From NCBI GenBank assembly GCA_016934535.1, contig JAFGSQ010000016.1, positions 72,216-136,215 on the forward strand: 64,000 nt of DNA. Direction: 5' to 3'. The notes below the pieces were generated by a model. It saw only the letters and a program-made list of their open reading frames with translations, did no database searches and was not told the DNA's origin. The stretch is from a candidate division WOR-3 bacterium. Lineage in GTDB: Bacteria; SDB-A. A program made the translations under genes and the position numbers. Below, piece by piece: positions 1 to 8,408 of the stretch (position 1 is its first letter; every line of letters starts with the position of its first letter).

Positions 1-39
1 GAACTCGCTTCAGAATTCGGTCTTTTCGAAGAAGATTGA
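1..39 (+). CDS. C-terminal end of an unidentified protein (partial)
   Basis: The first 39 bases read in frame 1 as 12 codons (ELASEFGLFEED) followed by TGA. The acidic C-terminal tail and the short gap to the convergent gene at 46 fit the packing seen elsewhere in the window, where convergent genes nearly touch. There is too little sequence to name a family, and a chance open frame of this length is quite possible. Confidence 0.4.
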   Translation, partial: ELASEFGLFEED

Positions 40-45
40 CCGGAT

Positions 46-339
46 TTATCTGGATTCGCCTTTCTCGGCCGTTTTGACTTGTTTCTTTTTCTGAATACTG
101 ATTATAAGACCCAGAGGTATCAAAACAACATATCCTGCAATTAATAGAATCGGCGCCAGAGTGATCGAGCCCTGTCTCAAAAATATATACCCGAACAAAA
201 CGGACACTATTCCCGCCGCTATTATAAGATAATTGTATATGTTCAGCCCCAAACCCTCGGTTGCCTGGTTTCTTTGAACTTTACCCGTATCTTTTGTGTC
301 TTTGTCCTTCTTTTTTTCTTCAGTCTTCTTACTCGGCAT
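46..339 (-). CDS. Small two-TM membrane protein, hypothetical
   Basis: A 97-residue protein with a very lysine-rich, charged N-terminus (about residues 1-25) and two hydrophobic segments (about 36-55 and 59-82) separated by a short loop, ending in a basic tail. The layout predicts an inner-membrane hairpin with both ends in the cytoplasm. I do not recognise a named family; it resembles small DUF3098-type proteins in size and topology only. A good ribosome site (GAAGGAGAT) lies just before the ATG. It follows the lipoprotein gene at 364-2034 by about 25 bases, so it is probably the last gene of that operon. Confidence 0.7.
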   Translation of the reverse strand: MPSKKTEEKKKDKDTKDTGKVQRNQATEGLGLNIYNYLIIAAGIVSVLFGYIFLRQGSITLAPILLIAGYVVLIPLGLIISIQKKKQVKTAEKGESR

Positions 340-363
340 ATTATCTCCTTCTTGCGTGCAGTT

Positions 364-2034
364 TCACTCGTTTAACGGAAGAATGCGCCCTCTCTGTATC
401 GTCAGTAATTTATAGCTGAGGTGGCTTCCGGATTCGAGGGCTATCTGCCCTGATACGCCGGAATAAATCCTCAAAGAGATTATTGCATCTCCCAATTGTT
501 TGGAATTCTCAAAAACTCTGTTCTGGGCGGCGACAAGAATGATTTTCATTGAATCGTAACCCAATCTTGCAACGCGACTGGGTTCTCTCCCGTATTGTTC
601 GGTGTACCCGTTTACGAATTCAAGAGTTTCCGTGCCGTAATAACCTTTTCCAGGGAAAACCGATCCAACTACCGCATCCTCTCCGTACCTTACTATTTCA
701 TCGTTGTTCCATAAAGAGGATCCCAGAAATCTGGCCTTGCAACCCATGAATCTTAGCGTCGGTGTAAGTTGGACGATTTCGCTCACGCTCGAAGATATGA
801 AAACTGCGTCTGGTTCCTCTAAAATGATTTCAGACGAAATTCTTGAATAATCACTGGTACCTCTGGGGAAAGTCCAGGAACCGGCGATTTCTGCGTTAAG
901 ATTTGTAGCGTAATCCGAAAATTTCCTCAAATCGTCTTCGTAACCTTCTCCGCCAACAACGCACAATCTTCTATAACCCGCTGTTTCCACAGCCCATTGA
1001 GCCAAAACATAAAGTTCCTCATCCGTTTCTGGTTTGTTAAGTTGAAAAATATAATTACCGATTTCACCGATTCCTTCCTGAGTCGCCGTCGGAGTCAACA
1101 TTGGAACACCCGCCTCTTTACATATTTTCGCCACTTCAAATGAAGCCGAAGACAGCAAAGGACCTATGATGGCAATGACTCCTTCTTCGTATATGAGTTT
1201 TTTGGCGCATTGGACCGCCTGTGAGGCTTCTCCATAAGAATCGTACACCAGAATTTCCATGTTGCTGCCCCTGAGCGCAAGTTTTACGCCATTTATGACC
1301 TCGGTGCTGTATTGAGCGTGTTGACCAGTCAGAGGCATTATTACGCCGACTAGCCTGGGATTGACACGGCGAAGGAAGGGCGGACTTCCGGTGGCCAGGG
1401 GAGAATCCGGGTGATTTTTTTTTAAAAGATCCCATATTCTCTCCGATTCCTGCTGATTTCCCTCGCTGAACGCGGCTTTGGAGGCGAAATAAAGAATGTC
1501 CGGCGCGAGAGTCAGGGTTCTCTTTGCCTGGTATATTCCCATTAACTCTGCCGATGACAGATTCGCCGAAATCTCGTTTATTTTGTTTTGCGCTATGACC
1601 TTGTAAGGATCTTCGTTCGGTATCAAATCGTACATGTCAAGTATCGAGACAAAAGCCTCTTTGAAAGCCTGCTCGTCAGAATAAATCTGAGAGAGAAGCC
1701 GCAGAGCGGAAATTCTGTTTTTCTTGGGCAGATCGCCTGAAGAAGTAAGCCCGAGCAGTATTTCTTCCGAACCGGGCAGGTCTCCGAGCATGTATGAGCT
1801 AAGGGCGATCATGTATTCGGTCTCCTGCCTTGTGGAATCGGAAGGAGAGGAAGCCAGAATCTGTTTAAAAATTATTATGGCGTCGGAATATTCTCCGAGA
1901 TCGTATTTTTCAAAAGCCATCCTGTTCAGATCTTCGATATACACTGACTCTTCTGTTCCGTCTCTCCGCAAAGTCGTACATGACAAAACGAGAAGAATCG
2001 AAAATCCCAAGGTGAGCAGGTGTTTTTTTTTCAC
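364..2034 (-). CDS. Lipoprotein with N-terminal TPRs and a periplasmic ligand-binding domain
   Basis: A 556-residue lipoprotein with signal peptide and lipobox LVLSC (Cys19). Residues about 30-210 form TPR-like helices; about 225-550 form a type I periplasmic binding fold, recognisable from VGVIMPLTGQHAQYSTEVI and the IIGPLLSS and PTATQEGIG stretches typical of LivJ/LppC-type (Peripl_BP_6) proteins. The TPR plus binding-fold order resembles LpoA, the activator of a penicillin-binding protein, so an envelope role is as likely as amino-acid uptake; no ABC permease or ATPase is nearby. The GTG start overlaps the upstream stop (GTGA at 2031-2034), implying translational coupling with the DUF1858 gene. 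Confidence 0.85.
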   Translation of the reverse strand: MKKKHLLTLGFSILLVLSCTTLRRDGTEESVYIEDLNRMAFEKYDLGEYSDAIIIFKQILASSPSDSTRQETEYMIALSSYMLGDLPGSEEILLGLTSSGDLPKKNRISALRLLSQIYSDEQAFKEAFVSILDMYDLIPNEDPYKVIAQNKINEISANLSSAELMGIYQAKRTLTLAPDILYFASKAAFSEGNQQESERIWDLLKKNHPDSPLATGSPPFLRRVNPRLVGVIMPLTGQHAQYSTEVINGVKLALRGSNMEILVYDSYGEASQAVQCAKKLIYEEGVIAIIGPLLSSASFEVAKICKEAGVPMLTPTATQEGIGEIGNYIFQLNKPETDEELYVLAQWAVETAGYRRLCVVGGEGYEDDLRKFSDYATNLNAEIAGSWTFPRGTSDYSRISSEIILEEPDAVFISSSVSEIVQLTPTLRFMGCKARFLGSSLWNNDEIVRYGEDAVVGSVFPGKGYYGTETLEFVNGYTEQYGREPSRVARLGYDSMKIILVAAQNRVFENSKQLGDAIISLRIYSGVSGQIALESGSHLSYKLLTIQRGRILPLNE

Positions 2035-2243
2035 TTCTCTTTGACTGAAATTAATTCGTTCATTTCCTTAACTATCTGATCTACGTCGAGCCCGTGAGCC
2101 AAAAGGCCGTCTTTCAGAGATTCTCCTGCCGCCAGAACACAGCCAAGGCAATGGAGGTTGTACTTATGAAAAACTTCGAGAGTTTCAGGATATTTTTGAA
2201 TTACTTCGGTTAGTTTTGTATCGGGCGTGATGACATCAGACAT
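2031..2243 (-). CDS. DUF1858 / ScdA N-terminal-like small protein
   Basis: A 70-residue protein matching the DUF1858 pattern: an N-terminal TPDTKLTEVIQKYPETLEVF helix, then a CLGC motif (HCLGCVLAAGESL) and a C-terminal helix with LNELI-type residues. Family members are often fused to hybrid-cluster or iron-sulfur repair (Ric/ScdA) proteins; the paired Cys may bind metal or act in redox sensing, which is inference. The ATG has the ribosome site GGAGG. A good -10 (TATAAT, 2255-2260 on the minus strand) lies close upstream without a clear -35. Confidence 0.8.
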   Translation of the reverse strand: MSDVITPDTKLTEVIQKYPETLEVFHKYNLHCLGCVLAAGESLKDGLLAHGLDVDQIVKEMNELISVKEK

Positions 2244-2325
2244 AATACCTCCGAATTATATTTTTTACTTTTTTTCCTCATTTATCAACTAAATATATCC
2301 GAAATAAGCCATAAAGCAAGCCCCT

Positions 2326-2973
2326 TTAAGGACAATCGAGCTTTTGAGCGACTGCACAGCAGTATCTTGATATATCGCAACTTCCGCAAGCAGGTTTTCT
2401 GGCTTTGCAAATTTCTCTTCCGTGATCTCCGATTACGAACGAGAATTTTGTCATAATCTTTGCCGGAATAACTTTAATGAGCTCGAATTCTATTTCGTCG
2501 GGAGTAAGACCTTCCGGCACAAGTCCCAACCGGGCGGTGACTCTGATAAAGTGCGTGTCTACAATTATTGCGGGTTTACCGAGATATTCTCCGATGAAAA
2601 GATTGGCCGTTTTCCTTCCCACACCGGGAATTTTAACCAGTTCATCCATATCCTCCGGAATTGAGCCTCTGAATTCTTTCACAATGAATGAGGCTGCATC
2701 TTTCAGCCTTCTGGATTTCATCTTGTACATTCCTACCGGCTTGAGCAGTTTCTCAAGAAACTCAATATCTGCCTTCGACAAATCCACAAGAGAGGGATAT
2801 TTCCTGAAAAGCGTAGGTGTAATTGAATTGACCCTTGCGTCGAGAGTTTGCGCCGAGAGTATGCCTGAAAGAAGCAGTTCGTGCGGTTCCTTGTAAACAA
2901 GATGACAACCGGCTCCGGGATACAAATCAGACAGGCGCTCGAATATTTTTGAAATTCTCGATTCAACTTTCAT
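2326..2973 (-). CDS. nth: Endonuclease III (DNA glycosylase/AP lyase)
   Basis: A 215-residue base-excision repair enzyme that removes oxidised pyrimidines and nicks abasic sites. Visible features are the helix-hairpin-helix IPGVGRKTANL with the catalytic Lys, the catalytic Asp in VDTHFIRV, and the C-terminal [4Fe-4S] motif C-x6-C-x2-C-x5-C (CKARKPACGSCDISRYC). An open frame extends upstream to 3264, but that extension is not family-like, and the ATG at 2973 has a clean ribosome site (AAAGGA) and begins with the normal MKVESRISKIFERL helix, so 2973 is chosen. Length is normal for Nth. Divergent from the radical SAM gene at 3101. Confidence 0.95.
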   Translation of the reverse strand: MKVESRISKIFERLSDLYPGAGCHLVYKEPHELLLSGILSAQTLDARVNSITPTLFRKYPSLVDLSKADIEFLEKLLKPVGMYKMKSRRLKDAASFIVKEFRGSIPEDMDELVKIPGVGRKTANLFIGEYLGKPAIIVDTHFIRVTARLGLVPEGLTPDEIEFELIKVIPAKIMTKFSFVIGDHGREICKARKPACGSCDISRYCCAVAQKLDCP

Positions 2974-3066
2974 CTTTATCCTTTCAGAAATTAGAATGAA
3001 CCTGACAGAACAGACCATCTGAATTAAAACATAAAATTTGTCACATGAAAACATCCTCAAACTCTG

Positions 3067-3095
3067 TTGACTGTAATCTCCTCGTGTAATATATA
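3067..3095 (+). promoter_or_regulatory. Sigma-70-type promoter for the radical SAM gene
   Basis: TTGACT (3067-3072), a 17-base spacer, then TATATA (3090-3095). The GTG start codon at 3101 lies only 5 bases after the -10 and has no ribosome site, so the transcript is predicted to be leaderless. Confidence 0.5.
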
Positions 3096-3100
3096 TTCTC

Positions 3101-4084
3101 GTGAATTCTGAAATACCTTTATACACCGCTCTTATGAAAAAAGGTTCTCTGGGTGAAACAACCGCCGAGTTAGAAAGAATACTCGAAAAATGCGAACTTT
3201 GTCCCAGAAAATGCGGTGTCAACAGGCTCAAGGGTGAAAAAGGATTCTGCAGGTCGGGAAACAAAGCTTTGATCTCCTCTTACGGGCCTCATTTCGGAGA
3301 AGAACCGTTTATCAGCGGGAAAAACGGTTCCGGGACCGTATTTTTCGCAAACTGCACTATGCGATGTGTTTATTGCCAAAACTATCAGATAAGTCAGAAT
3401 TATTCCGATAGTGCGTCTCGATCAGTCGATGTATCTTTGGCTGAAATCATGCTTTCCCTTCAGCACACCGGCTGTGAAAACATCAATCTGGTAACTCCCA
3501 CTCATTATTTACCTCAGATATCCGCTTCAATCTTAACCGCAGCCGAAAAGGGACTGATTCTGCCTCTGGTTTATAACTGCGGAGGTTATGAGAATCCTGA
3601 CGTCATAAAACTTCTTGAGGGGATAATTGACATTTACATGCCCGACGTGAAATATTACGACGAATCACTGGCACAAAAATACTCCGGCGCACCCTTCTAT
3701 TTTGAAAACGCGATTAAATCGCTCGAAGTAATGATAGAACAGACAGGCAATTTCACTGCAGGAAAGAACGGAAAGGGCGCCAGGGGAGTTGTCTTGAGAC
3801 ATCTGGTCCTTCCGGGAAATTCAAGTGACAGTAAAAATATTCTGTCATCAGTGAAAGAAATAATTGGTGTAAATATCTGTCTCAGCATCATGTCACAGTA
3901 CTATCCCTGCAATGTCGCAGGGCTGTATCCTGAACTTAACAGAACGCTGGGAAAAGACGAATATTCCGAGGTCGTGGATTTTGCCTGCGATCTGGGTTTT
4001 GATAATGTCTTCGCTCAGGATTTGAACGAATCTCCTTATATTTATAAACCGGACTTCAGGAAAGACAAGCCTTTTGAAACATGA
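3101..4084 (+). CDS. PflA-like radical SAM protein (COG1313 type)
   Basis: A 327-residue radical SAM protein related to pyruvate-formate-lyase activating enzymes. The cluster motif CTMRCVYC (Cys85, Cys89, Cys92) binds the SAM-reducing [4Fe-4S] centre; an N-terminal Cys set (Cys31, Cys34, Cys38, Cys50) is typical of this subgroup and probably binds a second metal or cluster. The GTG at 3101 is the only upstream start and its N-terminus lines up with the family (short helix, then CELCPRKCG). No glycyl radical enzyme or AmmeMemoRadiSam partner gene is present, so the substrate is unknown. It is convergent with the gene at 4089, with only 4 bases between them. Confidence 0.85.
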   Translation: MNSEIPLYTALMKKGSLGETTAELERILEKCELCPRKCGVNRLKGEKGFCRSGNKALISSYGPHFGEEPFISGKNGSGTVFFANCTMRCVYCQNYQISQNYSDSASRSVDVSLAEIMLSLQHTGCENINLVTPTHYLPQISASILTAAEKGLILPLVYNCGGYENPDVIKLLEGIIDIYMPDVKYYDESLAQKYSGAPFYFENAIKSLEVMIEQTGNFTAGKNGKGARGVVLRHLVLPGNSSDSKNILSSVKEIIGVNICLSIMSQYYPCNVAGLYPELNRTLGKDEYSEVVDFACDLGFDNVFAQDLNESPYIYKPDFRKDKPFET

Positions 4085-4088
4085 TGAA

Positions 4089-4406
4089 TCAGGTTTCGTC
4101 TTCGGTTTTTTTCAGGCGAAAAAAAAGTGCCGCAGCATTGGCTGCGCAAAACACTGACGTCAAAGCTATCCCCGCAATCCCTGAATACTCGAAAAACCTG
4201 TATGTCTCGGCTACTATCCAACCGAGTGCTCCAACGACTGCAAAATAAGCGAAATGTTCTTTGAGAATTTTCTCTTTTTTTGACAATCTTTTCCTGAGGA
4301 TTTTCGGCTTTTTGTATGATTCTTTCTGTCCGAGCATTACACTCCAGCTTCCGAAAAATAACAAAAGAATCCCTCCCGTTATTCTGCTCAATAATACAGT
4401 AACCAT
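4089..4406 (-). CDS. Small integral membrane protein, hypothetical
   Basis: A 105-residue protein with a hydrophobic N-terminal segment (about residues 2-20), a basic region rich in Lys (about 28-47), and two further hydrophobic segments (about 52-68 and 73-95). The ATG at 4406 is chosen over an upstream in-frame start at 4430 because it has an AAAGGAG ribosome site at good spacing. No family recognised. An overlapping frame (4042-4440) lacks such features and is treated as a shadow. Confidence 0.65.
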   Translation of the reverse strand: MVTVLLSRITGGILLLFFGSWSVMLGQKESYKKPKILRKRLSKKEKILKEHFAYFAVVGALGWIVAETYRFFEYSGIAGIALTSVFCAANAAALFFRLKKTEDET

Positions 4407-4445
4407 GGATTTTCTCCTTTTTCCGTGCAAATTCAGGCAAGTGTT

Positions 4446-4473
4446 TTGATATTCCGGACGAAACCTGTATAAT
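4446..4473 (+). promoter_or_regulatory. Sigma-70-type promoter for xth
   Basis: TTGATA (4446-4451), 16-base spacer, and a perfect TATAAT (4468-4473). Predicted start of transcription near 4480 gives a leader of about 36 bases with a GGAAG ribosome site before the ATG at 4516. Confidence 0.65.
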
Positions 4474-4515
4474 ATATCAACACGAAAAGAGAAGCAACTT
4501 CAACCGGAAGAAAAC

Positions 4516-5289
4516 ATGAAAATCGCATCCTGGAATGTAAATTCGCTTAAAATGCGTGCCGAATACCTTCACATCTGGCTCGAAAAAAATGACGTCGATA
4601 TCATCCTTCTTCAGGAGATAAAAACCACCGACGATAAATTTCCAGTCTCATTTTTTCAAGAAGTCGGCTACAGATCATATTATTACGGTCAGAAATCATA
4701 CAACGGAGTGGCGATCCTTTCAAAAATGACTTTGGAAAATGTCGTCAAGGGGCTTGACGGATATCTTGAAGAAGAAAAAAGGTTCATATCAGCACAGTTA
4801 GGTGATTTTGTCTTTGCCAGCGTTTACGTCCCCAACGGTAAGTCTCCCGAAGACCCGGCTTTTAAAATTAAGCTCTCTTTTCTCGAAAAACTGAAAAACC
4901 ATCTGGTAGGCATTCCCAAACCAAATACTGTAGTCGGAGGCGATTTCAACGTGGCTGTTCGGGACATTGACGTTTGGGATCCCGTTTACCTCGACGGCTC
5001 TATCTGTTTCCACAGTTCTGAAAGACAGAGAATGCAGGCTATTCTAGACAGCGGTTTTGTGGACTCTTTCGCGAAAACCCATCCCGACAAACAGTCATTC
5101 TCTTGGTGGGACTACCGCGACGGAGCTTTTCATAAGAATCACGGTATGAGGCTTGATTATATCCTTGTATCCGAAAACCTGTCCGATAGGATCGTCTCAA
5201 GTTCTATAGACAGGGAATCGAGGAAAAAAGCGGGAGAGTTGAAACCTTCGGATCACTCTCCCGTTCTGATTGAAATCAGGGAGCGATGA
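4516..5289 (+). CDS. xth: Exodeoxyribonuclease III (AP endonuclease)
   Basis: A 257-residue member of the ExoIII/APE family of base-excision repair nucleases. Signature blocks are SWNVNSLKMR at the N-terminus, LLQEIKTTDDKFP (metal-binding Glu), GGDFNVAVRDIDVWDP, GMRLDYILVS and the C-terminal SDHSPVLIEI with the catalytic His. Length is normal. It has its own promoter and sits one gene away from nth, so two base-excision repair enzymes lie close together. Its last 14 bases overlap the convergent lipoprotein gene. Confidence 0.95.
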   Translation: MKIASWNVNSLKMRAEYLHIWLEKNDVDIILLQEIKTTDDKFPVSFFQEVGYRSYYYGQKSYNGVAILSKMTLENVVKGLDGYLEEEKRFISAQLGDFVFASVYVPNGKSPEDPAFKIKLSFLEKLKNHLVGIPKPNTVVGGDFNVAVRDIDVWDPVYLDGSICFHSSERQRMQAILDSGFVDSFAKTHPDKQSFSWWDYRDGAFHKNHGMRLDYILVSENLSDRIVSSSIDRESRKKAGELKPSDHSPVLIEIRER

Positions 5290-5785
5290 TTTCCAGAAGC
5301 GCTTCCGTCACTTTTGCCTGAATCTCTGCATTTTCAGGATTTGACAAGTGACTCGCTATCCATATAAATTCGTCTTCGGTCATGGAGTACTTTCTGTAAA
5401 TGTTTTTTTCGGATTCAGTAAAATTTCCCCCGACCGTTATGTTGTTGTAATTGTCTACGATTTCTTTATTATTTGTTTTAAAAGCTGAATCCGCGAGTTG
5501 TTCATACGTTACTCCAAGACTGTCCAGATAATTTTTTCCCGCTTCCGCTCTCTGCTGTATAAGCGAGTTTATGTCTTTCGCGCACATAATATATCTTTCA
5601 GACATATCTTCAGTAATTATTCCGTCCGCCGGAGGCGTGAAGACTACGTCCATGGTGTCTACTGTGATGGTGTCTATTGCGCCGTTGACTCCTGCCAGGG
5701 TCGAGTCTCCTGAGTCACCGGGTTTTTGACTGCACGATAACAATGTTAAAACAGTCAGGATAACTGCTGTGTAAACTCTTTTCAC
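5276..5785 (-). CDS. Small lipoprotein, hypothetical
   Basis: A 169-residue lipoprotein (lipobox LTLLSC, Cys18) with a Thr/Asp-rich, low-complexity linker after the anchor and an alpha-helical C-terminal half (about residues 65-165). The C-terminal part contains MTEDEFIWIASHLSNPENAE, somewhat like secreted DUF4296-type proteins, but I cannot assign a family. The GTG start is preceded by AAAGGAGG. It is the last gene of the folB-panC-panD operon and its end overlaps xth on the opposite strand by 14 bases. Confidence 0.75.
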   Translation of the reverse strand: MKRVYTAVILTVLTLLSCSQKPGDSGDSTLAGVNGAIDTITVDTMDVVFTPPADGIITEDMSERYIMCAKDINSLIQQRAEAGKNYLDSLGVTYEQLADSAFKTNNKEIVDNYNNITVGGNFTESEKNIYRKYSMTEDEFIWIASHLSNPENAEIQAKVTEALLEIIAP

Positions 5786-5831
5786 GATTCCTCCTTTTAT
5801 AAACTATAAACTAAAAATTCGAATATGAAAT

Positions 5832-6287
5832 TTACCATATTTTGTTGAAAGAATCCATACATCCGAAATATTTTTCGTAATCAGGCCCTACGATAATAGT
5901 GACGTCGTGCATGCAGTTTTTCTTTATCTCGACGAGAGGAGGAGATATCGAGGAAGCCCGGCAAAGGATTTTAGCGTTTCTGCCGGTTGAATCTTTTCTA
6001 TCGACGACGAATGATCTGTCGAGTTCGGGTTCATACCAATTGTCAATCCTGATTACGTCGAATATGAATAAAGTTTCGTTGAACAACACTCTTGTGGATT
6101 TTAGTGTGTCAGCGACGTATCTGCCGAGAGCGTCTTTTCCTGTTCCGTTAAGTATTTCAACCAGCACCGTGTCCTGCGGATACTGAGAATAATCTGCGTA
6201 CGGATTTTCAGTTTGCAACCTGATTTTCGGAGGTTTGCTGCAGGACAGCAAAAGGATTAAAACAACTATCGGTAAATTTTTTTTCAC
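5832..6287 (-). CDS. Lipoprotein with LytR_C-like domain
   Basis: A 151-residue lipoprotein (lipobox LLLSC, Cys16). The core reads VEILNGTGKDALGRYVADTL followed by a second strand-rich unit ending in TIIVGPDYEKYFG, the pattern of the LytR C-terminal (LytR_C) alpha/beta domain seen in wall-associated proteins. The GTG start shares bases with the stop of the upstream GlmU-like gene (GTGA at 6284-6287), so the two are translationally coupled. Function beyond an envelope location is not visible. Confidence 0.75.
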   Translation of the reverse strand: MKKNLPIVVLILLLSCSKPPKIRLQTENPYADYSQYPQDTVLVEILNGTGKDALGRYVADTLKSTRVLFNETLFIFDVIRIDNWYEPELDRSFVVDRKDSTGRNAKILCRASSISPPLVEIKKNCMHDVTIIVGPDYEKYFGCMDSFNKIW

Positions 6288-7207
6288 GCGGTTTCACCGT
6301 TTTTCAAAACAAAGTCTTTTAAATGGCAATGCGGACCCACGACGCAATTTTCGCCAATTTTTGTTTTTCCGGTCAGGTACGCGAAAGGGTGGATCACCGA
6401 CCCCGCCCCTATATCAACCTCGTAATCGATGACAGTATTCTCTGGAGACGTTATTGTGACGCCTTTCTTCATCAGTTCGTTCATTTTGTCATTTCTTACC
6501 AAGGAGCTCAGAATTGAAAGTTCGGCCCTGTCGTTAGCTCCCTGAAATTCTGAAGAATCGCTGGCAATTGAATACATGACTCTCACTCTTTTCTTATTCA
6601 ATATCCGGATCGTGTCGGTTAGATAATACTCTTTCTGATCGTTTTCCGGCTTCACTTCAGCGAGGGATTCAAACAGCATTTTCCTTTCGCAGATCATGAT
6701 TCCAGTGTTGACAAGTTTTATAAGTTTTTCAGAATCGTTTGCATCTCTGGCTTCCCTGATGGCCGACAAATTCTCGCCTTCAGTTATCAGTCTGCCGTAC
6801 GAACCTGGTTTATCGAGCTTCATACCGAGAATAGAGGCAGTCGCTTTTTCGGACCGAAGAATAAAATCCTCCAGCGTTTTAGCTTTAACCAGAGGCACGT
6901 CTCCGTAAAGCACCAAAATTCTCATGGATCCTGAAAACATCTTTTCTGTCTGCAGAACTGCGTGACCGGTGCCCAGCTGTGGTTTCTGTTCGACAAATTC
7001 CAGGGGTCTTGATTTGAAAAATTCCATAATCAGATCGCCCCCTTTTCCGATTACAACCACCGTTTTATCAGGATGTAATCTATCCGCCTGATCCAAAACA
7101 TAACAGAGCATAGGATATCCCGCCACTTCGAGCAGAGCTTTGGGTGTTTCCGACTTCATTCTTTTGCCTTCACCCGCGGCAAGTATTACAACGCCTAAGC
7201 CGTTCAT
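6284..7207 (-). CDS. GlmU-like N-acetylglucosamine-1-phosphate uridylyltransferase, short form
   Basis: A 307-residue nucleotidyltransferase. The N-terminal 230 residues match the GlmU pyrophosphorylase domain: LAAGEGKRMKSETPKALLEV, QLGTGHAV, VLYGDVPLV. The C-terminus holds only a few left-handed-helix hexapeptide turns (about residues 250-298) and stops, where full GlmU (about 450 residues) carries the acetyltransferase domain with its catalytic His. The natural GTGA junction with the next gene argues against a frameshift. It probably makes UDP-GlcNAc from GlcNAc-1-P, needing a separate acetyltransferase; the gene at 16963 is a candidate. Confidence 0.88.
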   Translation of the reverse strand: MNGLGVVILAAGEGKRMKSETPKALLEVAGYPMLCYVLDQADRLHPDKTVVVIGKGGDLIMEFFKSRPLEFVEQKPQLGTGHAVLQTEKMFSGSMRILVLYGDVPLVKAKTLEDFILRSEKATASILGMKLDKPGSYGRLITEGENLSAIREARDANDSEKLIKLVNTGIMICERKMLFESLAEVKPENDQKEYYLTDTIRILNKKRVRVMYSIASDSSEFQGANDRAELSILSSLVRNDKMNELMKKGVTITSPENTVIDYEVDIGAGSVIHPFAYLTGKTKIGENCVVGPHCHLKDFVLKNGETA

Positions 7208-7208
7208 T

Positions 7209-7559
7209 CTAATTAATCAATCTGTTGTCGCCGTCAAATTTCAAGACAGTCATTTCAAAGCTGTCAATCTCTTCCATAGACAACAGCACCTCTGACATTA
7301 TTATCAGCCTGTCGTTTGGGAGACCCAACCTCGCAGCAGCTCCGTTCAGCTTGACTTCACCCGAGAACGGCTCTTCCTCTATAATGTATGTTTGAAATCT
7401 TTCTCCGTTGTTGAGATTGGCGACGAGAACCATTTCACCCGGCATCAAAGACGCCTTTTTCAGTATTTCAGAATCAATTCCTATACTGCCGGTGTAAGCG
7501 AGGTTGGCCTCTGTCACTTTAAGCCCGTGTAGTTTGACTTTCACAAATCTCCTCAGCAT
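7209..7559 (-). CDS. panD: Aspartate 1-decarboxylase
   Basis: A 116-residue pyruvoyl enzyme that converts aspartate to beta-alanine for pantothenate. The self-cleavage site is visible as YTGSIGID (Gly24-Ser25, Ser25 becoming the pyruvoyl group), followed by GERFQTYIIEE and NGAAARLGLPNDRLIIM, which is typical of the family. Length is normal. Its ATG immediately follows the panC stop (TGA at 7560-7562), so panC and panD are coupled; beta-alanine made here is the substrate of PanC. Confidence 0.95.
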   Translation of the reverse strand: MLRRFVKVKLHGLKVTEANLAYTGSIGIDSEILKKASLMPGEMVLVANLNNGERFQTYIIEEEPFSGEVKLNGAAARLGLPNDRLIIMSEVLLSMEEIDSFEMTVLKFDGDNRLIN

Positions 7560-8408
7560 TCATTTCTCCTTGCGGTCGATTATTTCGTTGTCAATGAGTC
7601 TCGTTTTACCCACAAAAGCCGCGACAACCAGCAACATCTTTCCTTCCGCTTTCCTGAGAGGTTCCAGGGTCAATGGATGGACGATTTCGGCGTAATCAGC
7701 TTCCGCTCCGTACCCGGACAAGACATCGAGCATGACCTTTTTTATTTTTAAAGGATCTTCTTCTCCGGTTTCAATTTCCTTTTTACCCGCCATAACTGCT
7801 TTTCTCAAGGACAATGCCTTTTCTCTGTTTTCGCCGGACAAATACCTGTTCCGTGAACTCATCGCCAAGCCGTCTTTTTCTCTGACAATAGGACACATTA
7901 TAAGTTCGACACCTAATGCGAGGTCTTCGACCATGCGTTTTATTATCATAAATTGCTGATAATCTTTTTGCCCGAAAGCGGATACCGAAGGCTTGATTAT
8001 CCCGAATAATCTCGCGACGACTGTTGTGACTCCTTTGAAATGACCCGGTCTTTTCAAACCACAAAGTCTTTCTGCTAAATTTCCAACTTCGACCGAGGTT
8101 GAAAATCCCTGCGGGTATATTTCTTTATCGTCGGGAATAAAAACATAATCACAGACGCCTTCAAGCATCTTCAAGTCGTTCTTCTCGTCTCTCGGATATC
8201 TTTCAAAATCCTCTCCAGGACAGAATTGCTTGGGATTGACATATATACTCGCCACCGCGGCGTGGCATCTATTTTCAATATGCCTGAATAGAGAAACATG
8301 ACCCTCGTGAAGACTTCCCATTGTCGGAACAAAGCCCAGCCTCAAACCCTGTTTTTTGTAAAATTCCGATATCTCCGTCATTTCAAAACGTTTTCTGACG
8401 ACTTTCAA
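7560..8408 (-). CDS. panC: Pantothenate synthetase
   Basis: A 282-residue ATP-dependent ligase that joins pantoate and beta-alanine. It shows the HIGH-type motif FVPTMGSLHEGHVSL, YVNPKQFCPGEDFERYPR, FGQKDYQQ and the SSRNRYLS (KMSKS-like) block. The TTG at 8408 is the right start because it gives the usual MKVVRKRFEM lead-in and has an AGGAG ribosome site; it overlaps the preceding stop as TTGA (8405-8408). Length is normal for PanC. panB is not in the window. Confidence 0.96.
   Translation of the reverse strand: MKVVRKRFEMTEISEFYKKQGLRLGFVPTMGSLHEGHVSLFRHIENRCHAAVASIYVNPKQFCPGEDFERYPRDEKNDLKMLEGVCDYVFIPDDKEIYPQGFSTSVEVGNLAERLCGLKRPGHFKGVTTVVARLFGIIKPSVSAFGQKDYQQFMIIKRMVEDLALGVELIMCPIVREKDGLAMSSRNRYLSGENREKALSLRKAVMAGKKEIETGEEDPLKIKKVMLDVLSGYGAEADYAEIVHPLTLEPLRKAEGKMLLVVAAFVGKTRLIDNEIIDRKEK

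Noticed and set aside
2974-3264. N-terminal extension of the endonuclease III frame to 3264
   Set aside because: It has no ribosome site or family similarity, and the internal ATG at 2973 has both; the region also contains the divergent start of the radical SAM gene.
4042-4440. 132-residue minus-strand open frame overlapping the small membrane protein
   Set aside because: The competing frame at 4089 has membrane segments and a proper ribosome site; this one does not.
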